A DNA stretch of 64,000 bases from Dolomedes plantarius (GCA_907164885.2 OU015491.1:115245288-115309287); one strand, 5' to 3'. Shown: positions 10,322 through 22,806, numbered from the stretch's first letter. The notes: generated by a model from the letters alone, not told the origin. Numbers and translations are program-made.

Positions 10322-10345
10322 CTCCGGCTCGACGGACCAACATTC
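10322..10345 (-). promoter_or_regulatory. Candidate primer-binding site of the BEL/Pao element
   Basis: On the minus strand the sequence TTGGTCCGTCGAGCCGGAGC follows the end of the candidate LTR and precedes gag by about 260 bases. A TGGTCC-TCGAGCCGG motif at this place is what I recall for arthropod BEL/Pao elements; the matching tRNA was not determined. Confidence 0.55.
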
Positions 10346-10563
10346 ACGACCGTGTGGTGGGTTGATGAAACAAATTAAAAGCGGACTGAAGACAATCTGA
10401 GTTTATTTCAGAACAAAAACTATGCGACCGTTTGTCACATAGCTAAGCAACAGCAACATGCCAAAACCAAAACGTTGCCACACAGAGCGGAAGAAACTAC
10501 AGAAGAATATTGAAAAATGCAAATACTTACAAAAGCGACATCTACATACACTAGCTCGGAACA
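10345..10563 (-). repeat. Candidate BEL/Pao 5' LTR
   Basis: On the minus strand the block begins TGTTCCGAGCTAGTGTATGT and contains an AATAAA signal near 10405. It ends just before the primer-binding-like site. Its first ~55 bases recur inverted at 9585-9640. No 3' LTR is present in the expected orientation, so the element is truncated. Confidence 0.6.
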
Positions 10564-12785
10564 ATGTTACTCCGTTTAGAATCTTGGTTAGGGTCACGAA
10601 ATCTTAAACACGTTTTCATCAAAATATTGCAGAAAAAAAGATATTGAATGGCATAATTTTCATCTCTTGTAGAGACAAACGTTTAAAATCTTTCACCTAA
10701 TATCAATATTTCAGAGGTTCAGAGAGCTTTTATTTTCATTGAAAAGCAGTTAAAATATTTGGCCAAGTTATGGAATGGACACTAGAGCTCCGAACTAATG
10801 TCCGCCGCCGGAATGAGCAGTAATTTTCAAGGGAGCGTGCCCTAGACAATTAAAAGAGAGTAATTGTGTGTACAGAAACTCTCTTAGAAAAAGGAAACTT
10901 GTTTTTCGGAGGAATTATTGGCACGGCAGCAAGAAATCCCTCATTTTGTGTTTAAATGTTATATAAGAGCTGTAATGTTTACGGTTAATTTAGGTAACAA
11001 ACAAAAGTTGTCCACACATGCCTGTTTATTAAATAGGATTCAGATGATTAACATGAAATACAAGATGTTCCAGGGCCATTTGTGAAATAGTTTTTTTGTT
11101 TCACATTTGAACGCTTTTTGTTTCTAAATTCTATATAATGATGCCTTTTTTGCACAGCTTAACTGAGAATAAATAAATGTATCACTTGCAAAAATAAACT
11201 GGCATTTTTAATATTTTTTATGCTGCATTTATGCTGTCTTATCGAGTTACTCTTGACATGTAATTTGAACGTAATCTAGTTTAATACAGAAGTGTTTTTT
11301 TTTATAGGTAGTTAATGTTTGATCATTCATAATACTTTGAATTTTATAAAAAAAAAGGCTTTCTTTCAAATGAAAGAAGGTGTAACAAATGCATTACATT
11401 AGGTTTACAGCAAAAGGAAAGTTGTTTGAGGGATAAAGACGCTTTATTTAAATTTTTATATAAATAAACTTCTCCCATGAAAAATAATTAAGAAACATAC
11501 TCATAAGTGACATAACTTATATGTATTCAAAATAAATTGAACAAGAAAAGACCACTAAAAATTATTTTTATTTCTTTGGATTTCTTAATTTAAGGCAATT
11601 GAAATAGTTAAAAAAAATTTTCAACTTTTAATTTTATTCATAAAAATATGAACGATACATAATTTTAAAATATATCGAACAAATATTTAAAAAAATGAAA
11701 CTAAATGGAATTTAATAACTAAGGGAAATTTTATCTTCAAGACTCCACAGCATGGTTAGAATTCAATTTCTTATAAAAAAGAACGGAATGTATTTACAGA
11801 AAAACATAAGTTCAACAATCGAGGAATAAGAAAATTGTTGTGTATTAATTCATTCTAAAGAAAGAAAAGATTTGTTTGAGATAAAATTAAATACACTACA
11901 CTGTACAAATGTAAGTTGCATTCTATTCCTTTATCTTAGGTTCTATATCAGGATCTTTACCCAGACTCTGTTAAGGAGAGGGCAGATAAAATTCAACTAG
12001 AAAATTGAATCCATGAAGTTCATTTTAAAATATTAAATGAGCGCAATAGGATAACTTTTCACAGGAAATCTAACTGCTTTACTTTTCTTGAACCAGGTTT
12101 ATTTCGGTTTAAAGTATTCCATTTCAGGACTCATTTTCCTTTCGATTTGAACTATGTATTCGCCTCCTACTTATTTATCAGTTTGATTGTTTTCTACGTA
12201 ATTAACTTTTAACATGCGATTTGTGGTTTTCCTTGATAAATCATGTCTTTTTTAATCACAATCGAGAAGTTATCACGGAGCTAACTTTAACAATTAACTT
12301 TAAGGGATATACGTACTCTGATTGACCTTGATTTGTGGATGGTTTCTTTGAAGAGAAGCTAAATGGTGTTCCATTTAAGAAATGACACTTTCCGAAGTAT
12401 TTCTGAATTTCAACTTTGAAATTTTAGTTTTTGATTTAGTTTGTGAGTGGGCTATTTCAACTTATTTAAGCAAGGTGACGACTACCTACGGTCGTGACAT
12501 GGATTAATTCAAACAGGCCCAGCGAGTGGTTATTCAATGTTCGACAGAAGAAGGTGTTACTGTAGGCGAAATTTATCATGTACTGTAGGCGAAATTTATC
12601 TATAGGTGGGCCGCAAAAAAAATCAATATTTATAGAAACTTAGGTTTATTTAACTAATTACAGTATATTCAACATAAATATACGCATTTTGTTTAATAAT
12701 AGCAAAAAAAGAGCATAAGTAAAAAAAAAAATTAACGAATTCTTCCTATCTTATTATAATTCTGTGTTAGTTATTTTATTATATA
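10564..12785. other. AT-rich sequence without recognised gene
   Basis: I see no supported coding region, RNA gene or TE end here. The last ~250 bases lead up to the Helitron terminus at 12786. Confidence 0.6.
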
Positions 12786-12824
12786 CTAGCTGAAGTACCC
12801 AGCGTTGCCCGGAATTTTAAGAAG

Positions 12825-13500
12825 GTTTGTTAACCAAAATCAATTTAAAAAATTAACACAGTATAAATTAGCCAAAAAAAAGCATGTGAAATGTTATACA
12901 TATCTCAGTATTTTGGTAGATGCAGTCTTTCATCATCGTACCACTAAAAGCTATAAAGTAAAAATGTCAAATTGTGGAATGTTTGTTAACCAAAATCAAT
13001 TTAAAAACTTAACACAGTATAAATTACATAACCAAAAAAAAAGCATGTGAAATGTTATACATATCTCAGTATTTTGGTAGATGCAGTCTTTCATCATTGT
13101 ACCACTAAAAGCTGTAAAGTAAAAATGTCAAATTGTGGAATGTTTGTTACCAAAATCAATTTAAAAACTTAACACAGTATAAATTACATAACCAAAAAAA
13201 AGCATGTGAAATGTTATACATATCTCAGTATTTTGGTAGATGCAGTCTTTCATCATTGTACCACTAAAAGCTGTAAAGTAAAAATGTCAAATTGTGGAAT
13301 GTTTGTTAACCAAAATCAATTTAAAAACTTAACACAGTATAAATTACATAGCCAAAAAAAAGCATGTGAAATGTTATACATATCTCAGTATTTTGGTTAG
13401 ATGCAGTCTTTCATCATTGTACCACTAAAAGATGTAAAGTAAAAATGTCAAATTGTGGAATGTTTGTCATCCAAAATCAATTTAAAATCTAAACAATTTA
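12825..13500. repeat. ~160-bp tandem repeat inside Helitron copy 1
   Basis: The motif GTTTGTTAACCAAAATCAAT recurs at 12825, 12981, 13142 (one base shorter) and 13301, with a degenerate unit at 13462. Spacing is 156-161 bp. Weaker, rearranged units continue to about 14700. The apparent ORFs here repeat the same peptide and are artefacts of the tandem array. Confidence 0.92.
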
Positions 13501-16140
13501 GCAAGATTTAACCTTCTATGTTTGGAGCAAAAGAAGCTGATAAGTAAAACATAAAATATACATACATTTATAATAAACCACTAAAAGCTGAAAAGGAAAA
13601 ATGTCAAATTGTCTTTTGGAAAGTAAAGCTGAAAAGTAAAAATGTCAATTTGTCGAATGTTTGTTAACCAAAATCAATTTAAAGACTAAACACAGTATAA
13701 ATAACATAGAAAAATAAGCATGTGAAATGTTATACACCCAAATAATTTTTAAAAAATCCAATATAAAAATATATAAATTTATAATTAACTCCTCAGAATT
13801 CATCTATATTTAACCTTTCATCTTTGGAGCAAAAGAAGCTGAAAAGTAAAACATAAAATATATACATTTATAATAAACCATTAAAAGCTGAAAAGGAAAA
13901 AATGTCAAATTGTCTCTTGGAAAGTTAAGAGTTTTAAAAAGTAAAGCTGAAAAGTAAAAATGTCATTTTGTCGAATGTTTGTTAAACAAAATTGATTAAA
14001 AAAGTAAACACAGCATAAATAACATTTTAAAAAAAACATGTGAAATGTTATACACATCTCAGAATTTTAGTAGATTCAGCCTTTCATTTTTCAAGTTTAA
14101 ATTAAAAATGTCAAATTGTCTAATGTTTGTTAACAAAAAGTAATTTAAAAACTAAACACAGTATAAATAACATAGATTTAATAACAGTATAAATATCATA
14201 AAATATATACATTTATAATAAATCACTAAAAGCTTAAAAGTAAAAATGTCTAATTGTCCATATAAATACCTCCATAAATGCAGGATTCTGTAGTCAAAAA
14301 AATATATAAATAAAGTATTAAAGTATTTGTTAAAGGCACTGACTGATGAAAAAATTAACAGAAATCTGCAGTTTGGGCTACACGCACCATAAATGCAAGA
14401 TTCTGTAGCAATAATAGAAACATTCTGTCCTTATTAAACTCCATATAAATCTCTGTTCAATTAAACTGATCCAAATATCATCTGAAGTACCTTCATAAAC
14501 TATGTTTCTCGTTTCTTGATTCGGGGTTCAATATGAATGTTTGTTAACCAAAGTCAACTTAAAAACTAAACACAGTATAAATAGCATAGGAAAAAAACAT
14601 GTGAAATGTTATACACATCTCAGAATTTAGATAGATTCAGCCTTTCATCACTAAAAGCTGAAAAGTAAAATTGTCAAATTGTCTTTTGCCTTGTGAACTC
14701 TGCATGAAAAATTAAACATAGTATAAAAAAGGGATGGGAAATGTCATACACATCAATACTAAAAAACAACGAATAAATTTTGGTTCGAATTTGACTCTTA
14801 GTGTGCTTCAAAATAGTTGAAACTCTTGAAAATAGTTGTTCTCAGATGTACGTGCTTCCAAACGTTGATGACCAGAATAACGCTTGACTATGCAGTAAAG
14901 GATATTTATATCAGGGCAGGTATGATTTATGAGTACAACAAAGAGACTCGATTGAATTTCTCTTTAAGTTAAATGTCAGATTGCAACGCTATGCATTCCA
15001 TTTGACAATTTGCTAGCATTATATCTATATCGACTGTAAATAGAATAGAAAACATGCAAAAACAAAAATTGTTTATTTTCCCCGAAGTCCTGAAATCAAT
15101 TTTAAATTCTTGTACTAAATCGGAAAGTAGGGCTGCGTATTTTATAACATTTTTAGAATTGTGCTTGGGAAATTAAAATAGTAGCATTAAGATTTTTATG
15201 CAGTTATAGGCATTTTACCTAAATTTCAATAAAAATTACTTCAAATTGACCAATTTATAGAAAAAGTATGCTATTTACAGTTAAGTTTTTGGTTTCTTTT
15301 TTTTTATTTTTAAGTGCTATTTTACCATAAAGCACCAAAAAAAACCTTTAAAAAATCATTTTTTAAAACAAACAAATGGAATAGCTAAACACAAACATAG
15401 TTAACCGTAAATAAATCGCAAAACTGTGCTTAAGTTTAGACTGATTCTTTTTAGTTAAGATATACTAATTTTTATGCTTTTAAAAGTACATCGTGAATTA
15501 TAAAATTAAGAACAATATAAAATACAGTAACGGATTATTGCTTCTTTTAGGAAACAACAAAACAATGTTTCAAATTCAAACTTGTGTAACTACTGCCACT
15601 CGCTGCTACTGTCGTCTGATGAGCAAAAAAAAAAAATTAAATAATTCAATATTATTCTGATTTTTCACTCTAGTGGAAAAAATGCCACGCCCACTTTAGA
15701 GTCACTTGAAATAATTAAACACACACAAATATATAAATTACACAAAAGGTTTTTTTTTTAATTCTGTAATGTGTCTAAATCTCCACTATGGAAATATATC
15801 GGAGAATTCCATCATTTTAATAAGAAATTTCTAAAATGAAAATAGCAACAAATAACGTCTGTTTATAATCTGAAGACGATGTTAATTTCACTGAAATGTT
15901 TTAAAATATAAATTTTAGATAAGAAATATTTAACGCATTTACTACGCATTACATCGTTTCAATAAGAAATATCTGAAATGAAAATGGCAACAGACAACGT
16001 TTGTTTACAAAATAACACGGCGAAAATAAACGACGATCATTAATCGAAATGTCTTAAATTATAAAATCTGACTTGAAAGATTATTATTTTCATTTATTAT
16101 TCTGGTTTAATATATAACTTGAAACTTTTTGATTTTATTT
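13501..16140. other. Helitron copy 1 interior, non-coding
   Basis: Degenerate copies of the tandem unit extend to about 14700, followed by AT-rich sequence without coding potential. Two short related segments (ATTTCTAAAATGAAAATAGC near 15829 and its variant near 15970) show a further local duplication. Confidence 0.6.
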
Positions 16141-16460
16141 ATTTTTATCTTTTCGCTCGCTGTCAGCTAACCCTAACGTGGACGCCATATTCAGAGGGAT
16201 GATGCCACAAAGTGTAACAGCTTACATTTAGTTTCAAAATTGTGGTTTTTTATTAATTAAAAATCAACGGTAATTAATTTCGATTTTTGAAGTTCTTCAG
16301 ACCCTCGGCTGTTTTTAAAGACGCCTGTATTTAAAATTTCACGATCGTTGCTCCTAAACTGTGGATTTCTATACAATTACAGAGATACAAACATTCATTT
16401 TTATATATTAGATTATTGTGTGCCAATATATTGGCCAGGCCACGAGTTTGACACCCCTGC

Positions 16461-16860
16461 AGTACACGATATTTAGATGGTTTAGGGAATTTCGTACAGG
16501 ACGAGAAAGCACAGAACATGCCGGGACCTGCTCAAGCGCACTTCTCTATCACTATGAAATCGACTGCTGTGAACAAGATTCCTTGCGGTGCTTCAGCTGG
16601 GAAGTCCTCGAGCCTCCCCCTATATAGCAATATTTTCGGGTCCACTGAAAACGGCTCTAAAGGACAACCGGAATGCTAGATGCAAAGGTCCAGGAGTCGT
16701 TCAAGACCAGTTCCATGGACAACCACGAGCGTTCTTCGCTCAGGCCATATCCAAAATGCAGTAAGCGCTGGGACAATTCCTTTAGACATTTCAGGGGCAA
16801 CAACCTCTACCGTTTGCTCGGTGCAGATTTTTTTCCTCGATTTTTATTACCTAAAAAATC
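16461..16860 (+). pseudogene. Mariner-type (SETMAR-like) transposase remnant
   Basis: The N-terminal helix-turn-helix segment YTIFRWFREFRTGRES lies at 16468-16515. After a large central deletion, C-terminal pieces follow: WEVLEPPP (catalytic-region context, 16600-16620), a segment homologous to the usual HLFGPLKKALKG stretch (about 16635-16660), and, in another frame, VVQDQFHGQPRAFFAQAISK (about 16692-16755). These match the order in mariner/Hsmar-type transposases, but frames change and the catalytic core is gone. It begins about 50 bp beyond the Helitron 5' end. No TIRs were found. Confidence 0.65.
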
Positions 16861-16880
16861 TTGAAAATTTTTCCAATTAA

Positions 16881-19800
16881 AGATTATAAAATGTTTTAAC
16901 TTTTTAAAACTGATAACAGATAGCAGCACTAACCATTATTCTCGTCATTTAACTAGAATACATTGAATGCAAGTAAAAAGATAACTAGATTTAGGCAAAC
17001 GGTGTCCCTGAAAGGGTTTTAACCGACAAGGCGACAGTAAGTAGCGTATATATAGTTCATGTATCACTATTATTTCCTGCATGTTCGCATATTCCAATCG
17101 ATGAACCAATAAATAAATTTTAAAAAAATTCTCACTTTCATTTAGGCCACCCTTATAATACTTCACAAAAGACAAATTATATTTCCTTGCATTTTATATT
17201 TTAAATATAACGATTTTGAAAAAAAAATTAATTTAAACCTTTCCGACTCGACACTGTCTTTCAACAGAAAATGAAGGGTTTTTTTCTATTTTTTTAACCT
17301 GATACTTGAAAAAAAACTCTTCCCGTTCCCTCAGGCTTTGGAAAAGTTTTCGATGAAGTTTCATATTTTTCTGTTTAAAAGTACGAAGTTAGGAGTCATA
17401 ATTTAATATTTCTAGCTTCAGAAATTTCAAGAGACTTGCCTTTTGTGAATATTTAGCGTATTTGCATATTTAGCAGAGAAATCTCATTGAATATATGTAT
17501 TTCATAGATAAGGTAATTTTGTCGACATAAACGTTAAAACATTAATTATCGTTTTTGTAAGGATGTGGTTTAAAAAATTACAAATATTTGTATATTGTAA
17601 CGAAACTTTTGCGTATATGTCGTAGGGGGAAAGTGTCTGGCTACGATGCTGAAGGTTATGAGTTCGAACCCCGCTGAATGAAATTTGCTGAAGATCATTT
17701 TTCTCTAAATTTCCTTTGTTAGTGTTTCTCGTTTTATCCAAAATGTTCTAATATTCTGCAAAGCTCTATTTTTAGAACTCTCCAAGTCCAAACTGTTTTA
17801 GTTGATACCGTTCCAGAAAGTTTGGTGACTGCATATAAACTGAGCTAGCGCTTTGTTCGAGCACAATAAAGTTCATTAGCTCAGATAGGTTGTCTTTGAT
17901 TTCTGGTGATAAACACATGAACCAATCGAATCTACGGGACAATATTTTCATGATTGTGGAAAAACGCCAACTACCTTCGAATCATTTTCTGAAGTTCATA
18001 GAATTTTTTTTCTTACATTCAAATTTCCATAGGTACTATGATATGGATATAGATTGAATAAGATATAGATGATTAAATGAGTTAGTTACTACTAATTTCT
18101 ATCAACGAAAAATTCGTGTATTGAAAACTGTCGCCAACTTTCAGTGGGTAATGCTAAATTCAGAATAAATTAAAAAATATATATATTAACTGCTAGATGT
18201 TAGGGAAATATATAAATGAAAATATTTGTATGAATATATGACCGAAAAGTACTCGTATGATCAAACTTTCCTAAGAGTTGAGGGGAGATAACATTTTAGT
18301 AACTACATCTTTGGTCAGATATCACAAACTGGAATCTACAAAATTCCACCTAAGGTTGTTCACCTTACCGTAATATCCGAAGCGAACTTTCATTCAAATT
18401 AATATTTTTCTTCCTGAATAAATAACATTCTAGCATACTTTACTTGAGAACTTTCGACAAGAGTATTGAATATTTAAATAAATCACATTATCCCCTCATG
18501 TAAAGACGAGATATAAAATCACCTAACTGCCTACTGGGAAGAGTTATGACCCGCCTATTTCTCGTAAATGCGCCATTTGTTGAAACTCGTAGTATCTACC
18601 TGTAAAGTAAAATCCCTCGACTCAATTTACGGTGAATAGGGAAAATGGGAATTTTTAGATGGATTCTCAGAGTGATATTTTTTTGAACCGACGTATACCT
18701 CAATCTATGGAATTTAACACAAATAATGAAGAGTACAGAATTTATATCCAATGTGCATCTGTAACAAACTTTTGATTTTTTACAATCATCTGATAATAAT
18801 CTCCTGCGAAGAATCAGAAAAGATCCATAAAAAACACATTACATAGATGAGAGAGAGTACAGGGAGGCGATCAAGCTTCTATGGGATCGAGCTCCCAATG
18901 GTGACACGCCAACTTAAAACCCCTTAACGATATCATAATTTTCAAGAAATTGGTAATAAAAGTGCTTATTTTTTCTGGAGGATTATATTTATTTCTTGAT
19001 CTGCCACATCTAGTTTTAAAAAAGCCATCCTCCATTGCATTATAAATAGTCCGGTGCTGCCATCTGGTATGTAAAATAAGAAATAAAACTTTTTCGGGGT
19101 AAATGAAATGGATTGTTTTAATCATTTTTGGTGCGTTACTTTTAAACACTCCAGCCCGGAAATATCACAGGCGCGAGAAATAGAAAGCGATACCTCACCC
19201 CGTGATTTTGACGGGAGCGAGTAGGATAGAGTTAAGAGAGGGCATCACTGTTTATCGGGTGGTTGCTCTGAAGTTAACAATAGAGTTCGCTAGAAAAGTG
19301 GTGTCCGGGTAAAGAAAAACACATATAAAATTTATAATTGATTGTGTACTATCGCAAGAAATTTACTATTGAACTAAAAATGCATTTTAAAATTAATTTT
19401 AGTATTATATTGTCTGTAATTGCGCGTTAAATAAATATAAGTGCAGTAATATGTACATCCATTGACACTTAAGATATGAAAAAACATCTGCTTTGTTTGA
19501 TGGCACTGATGCCATGAGAAAACTTGAATATTAGCACAAAATAACACTTTAGTTTTTATCCTATTTTCTATTTATGTATTCTATTCTTGTTTATGAAATC
19601 TCCTTTTTGAAATACATAGGCACATTAAGGTAAGGAAAAGGTATTTTCATTATAGTTTTCATACAGCTAAAGTTAAAAAAAGAAAATAAAACTTTACTAA
19701 CTTTAGTTTTGAGGTAATATTTTAAAAAGTAAATAATTATCACCCGACTTCCATAACTCTTCTTATACACACTTACTCCTATCATACTCCCATAACTCTT

Positions 19801-20760
19801 CTTATAACACGCCTTTTTTCGTTCAGAGCATTTTTTCCTGTTGAAATTATGTCTTAGGCTACGCCGTAACTTAGTTAAATATTTGAAAATGAAAATTTCA
19901 TAAGCGTTTTAAAATACAAAAAAAAAAAAAAAAAAAAAAAAATCTATGGTATCAAGGCAATCTGGATAGTTTGGATAAGAATTCAATTTCCGAATATCAA
20001 AATTTATTTACCTTGCAAAATTTTTTTTATTGGTTATTTTATTCTTTAATTTCTCTATGTCTGCAATTTTTTTGTCTCTGTCGAGGAAAAACATTGTACA
20101 TTGGTTTTAGTTAGCACGGATTTTCTATTTGGTTATTGCCATGTATTATAATCAAGTTTATTTTAACATTATGTACTGCTACTACATACTATCATAATTT
20201 CGAGCGTATCTTGTTACGCCGAGGTGTATCCTTTTTTCCAAATCTTGAATGTATCTTTCAAGCACTTCCTTTATACAGACATTTTTGCCTTTCTGACCTT
20301 TACTTTTAGAGTGCCTTCAGAGCGTTTTCTCTCCCCCTACTCTGCGCTAGTGTATTTATAGTACTTGTTCTGCAATATTTTATATTCATCTCATTACTTC
20401 CACTGGCCAACTAGAATGTTCATGGTTCTTTTAATTACCTTATTATACGGTGCGAAACATAAAGTAGACAGATGGAGACAGATTTACCAAAACTTAATTT
20501 TATTATAACAGAAGGAATGCTAGCTCCTTCATCACTATTGGTTACAGATCAGGGAGCGAAGTGTGCAATGTGTATACGTCGAGAATTTCTCGAGACACAA
20601 TAATGTAACGCCACCTATAAGTATCATGCCCATTTAAGTGACAGTGAATTGTGGAGCCATCTATTGTACAGGAAATGAAATGAATATGAATTAAATAAAA
20701 TAAGTTATCACTACAACCTTACCAGTATTTTGAACATAATTATTATCTTGTACGATATGC
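16881..20760. other. AT-rich sequence without recognised gene
   Basis: Apart from a tRNA-like segment near 17620 and a poly(A) run at about 19919-19942, I can support nothing here. The minus-strand frame 19149-18871 has no recognisable domain. Confidence 0.55.
17620..17690 (+). repeat. tRNA-derived SINE head or tRNA remnant
   Basis: The segment contains TGTCTGGCTACGATG and, at suitable spacing, GAGTTCGAACCCCGC, an excellent B-box. No acceptor stem can be paired convincingly, so a tRNA-derived SINE head or dead tRNA is more likely than a functional tRNA gene. Confidence 0.45.
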
Positions 20761-20778
20761 ATTCGCCATCCCCCCCCC

Positions 20779-21056
20779 GTGCACCACTGGTACCAGGGTA
20801 ATCGCCCAGGTGGTTCTCTGTCCCTCCTGAGCATCAGACAGGAGCAAACGACAATAACCCGCTTTCGTAGTGGCCACCTCAGAACATTGACTTGTACCGA
20901 CAAGGAGAAGATGTTTCTAACTTGTACCAAATATTCCAAAGGCCACACCACTCGGAATCATATCTTAATGTGCTTGGGACTTGAAAAGGATGATCTTCTG
21001 GAGTGGTAATTGTTCGTCATTGACTTCTGGAGAGTGTGCGGTATCATGGACCTAAT
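20779..21056 (+). pseudogene. Non-LTR retrotransposon RNase H tail
   Basis: The plus-strand frame from about 20800 reads RPGGSLSLLSIRQEQ, then TRFRSGHLRTLT, a Cys pair, HILMCLGL and DLLEW, followed by a stop and then an in-frame DFWRVCGIMDLI. This succession is the C-terminal end of the RNase-H-containing open reading frames common in spider non-LTR elements. An (A)-rich tail with AATAA-type units follows at 21080-21103. Everything upstream is absent, the usual 5' truncation. The ATG at 20779 belongs to flanking sequence. Confidence 0.7.
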
Positions 21057-21983
21057 CTAGCTCTCTTGGGTGACAGGAATAAAAAACAATAACAATAAAC
21101 ACAACCTTCTGGGGTCTTTTTATTTCCCAAACTAAACATTATTTTTTCTGTTTTTTCCAAGAATTATTTTATCTTAATTTATTAAAAAAATTTAGTAAAA
21201 ATAACATGTTTTTGCTTGTCGTTTTCGATTATGTTCATAATTCTCACGAGTGGTAAACTTACGGAAATTGTATAAAAGGGTACGGTCAGTATATTGGGAA
21301 ATTTACTCTCTCGGATATCGTCGTATCAGTTACAGAAACGATAACACTTGACCTTCGCAAGACATTGTGAACCATACTTTTATAGTTTTCCAGAGCAATG
21401 TGGAGGCACTTGATCCCAGACATTCACACATAACTGTGGAATTTATTGAATACTTTTTATCTAGGAGTACCATACATGTGAGTCAACATTGCTCCCTTGC
21501 TGCCACCACAAGTTTGATCGAGAATTCCTGGGGGTGACATCTGGAAGGCTGGGAATTACCGCCACACACTGACCTCGTGGAAAGACTATCCAGTATACTG
21601 ATTCAATGTGCCCATATCCGGCCAAGACACGGAGGTCTGGACGTCGAGATTCGAACGGAGTACCCTCTGTCGTAAACACAAAACACCATTATGTTTATCT
21701 AATAAATTTCAGGAATAAAAAGACGTAGATAATATTACAACATATCAACAAAATCAAACTTCCGTATCTAAGAACCGATAAATATGAATGAAACTTTAAT
21801 AGAAGTTTCCTCACAAATATTTCTGACATATTAATTACACACAGCAACATGCAAATAGCACAATGATCAAGTGAATTGACAATTTTTGCAAACGCATGTT
21901 AAAATCTCGCAGTTATAGAGCCTATACAGCAAATATTATATTAATATAATATATTAATATAGTATATTAATATAGTGATAATA
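21057..21983. other. Unassigned sequence with a tRNA-like box
   Basis: No gene is recognised. On the minus strand GTTCGAATCTCGACG near 21645-21660 resembles a B-box and the surrounding 21470-21680 is less AT-rich, so an old SINE is possible. A group of ATATTAATATA palindromes occupies 21930-21983. Confidence 0.4.
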
Positions 21984-21993
21984 TACTATGATA

Positions 21994-22019
<26 letters not shown>
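21984..22019. repeat. (TA)n microsatellite
   Basis: A TA array adjoins ATATTAATAT-type palindromic sequence on its left and the hairpin at 22026 on its right. Confidence 0.9.
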
Positions 22020-22024
<5 letters not shown>

Positions 22025-22025
22025 T

Positions 22026-22106
22026 AGTGACACGTAGAGATCAGGATTTGAACAATTGCAAAATATTATTTTATAACTGTTCAAATCCTGATCTATACGT
22101 GTCACT
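22026..22106. repeat. 28-bp inverted repeat (hairpin)
   Basis: The arm 22026-22053, beginning AGTGACACGTAGAGATCAGG, is the reverse complement of 22079-22106 except for one mismatch. The arms enclose a 25-base loop. The structure is adjacent to a TA array. It may be a fold-back remnant or the palindrome of a lost DNA transposon. Confidence 0.85.
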
Positions 22107-22227
22107 CTTTCTTACAACGCCCGTCAGGATTATTTTGACGCTCTCGACCATGGAAAGTCAACAAAATTCAGACAAACACTTTTTCAAAAAAAATCAAAGT
22201 GTCATACTTTGGCATGATTTCAAAAAC

Positions 22228-22781
22228 TGTAACGACTTTGACTTAAATAAAAGGCTGTCAGCTTTTTTGAATTTAATGCTTTAATTGAATTTCTCGACTA
22301 AATACAGGCTATTTACAATATTTATGAAAGATTAAATTCGTGGGTTCACGGCATCGACGATGAAGGTCAGACTTGATTTGTCGCTGCGCTCATTCAAGTC
22401 TATCTAGGACCGACAGTATCTCCTCGTCTCCGGCCGGCTCCAGAGTCACTCTGAATAACTTAGTCTCTGAATCACTGACTTTTTTTAAACTCGCGTCCGG
22501 CGACTTTATATACCTTCGATGAACGTTCTCGAAAGATCTGGAAAACGCCGCCTTTCTTTATTCAGTTACGTTCCCAGACGACTAGGCGCCTACGTACGGC
22601 CACTTCCTTTTGGTAGCTGACGAACTGTTCCGCGACCTGTCGGTAGCACTTCCGCTCTTTATGTCGCCAAGACTGACTGTCTCCAGATGTCTAAATCAAT
22701 TAGGTGCACAAACCGCGAGTTGGTTGGTCTTCCTGGAACTTCCTTGCGCAAAATATTCGCTATTGTATGGGAGACGTTACA
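22228..22781 (-). repeat. Candidate LTR (solo or detached), minus strand
   Basis: The 554-bp block starts TGTAACG on the minus strand at 22781 and ends CGTTACA at 22228, giving a 7-bp terminal inverted repeat with TG...CA ends. It is richer in GC than its surroundings and has a TATATAAAG promoter-like site on the minus strand at 22504-22512. The 5-bp flanks (AAAAC and GAAAT) do not match, and I see neither a convincing primer-binding site nor a polypurine tract beside it. It could be a solo LTR with altered flanks or another regulatory repeat. Confidence 0.42.
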
Positions 22782-22806
22782 GAAATATGTTGATTCTTAG
22801 AATATA

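Larger units (their letters stand above)
12786..16412 (-). mobile_element. Helitron, non-autonomous, copy 1
   Basis: On the minus strand the element starts with TC at 16412 (TCTAATATATAAAAATGAAT) and ends with CTAG at 12786. A GC hairpin lies about ten bases before the 3' end (CCGGGCAACGCTGGGT). The host bases are A before TC and T after CTAG, the canonical Helitron insertion site without duplication. No Rep/helicase coding region is visible, so it is non-autonomous. The terminal ~350 bp at the 5' end and the 3' end are near-identical to the copy at 36579-40771, which fixes both boundaries. Confidence 0.88.

Noticed and set aside
12805..13400. Two plus-strand frames with a repeated peptide
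   Set aside because: They are translations of the ~160-bp tandem repeat in the Helitron; the repeat explains them fully.
12825..13500. CRISPR-like array
   Set aside because: Repeats are about 160 bp, contiguous and without unique spacers; this is a eukaryotic tandem repeat inside a Helitron.
18871..19149. 92-codon minus-strand frame
   Set aside because: No recognisable domain, no homologous copy in the window and no start context; length is expected by chance in a slightly GC-richer stretch.
21461..21679. Possible tRNA gene or SINE on the minus strand
   Set aside because: Only a B-box-like GTTCGAATCTC is seen. No A-box at the right distance and no acceptor stem, so it is not annotated as a gene.
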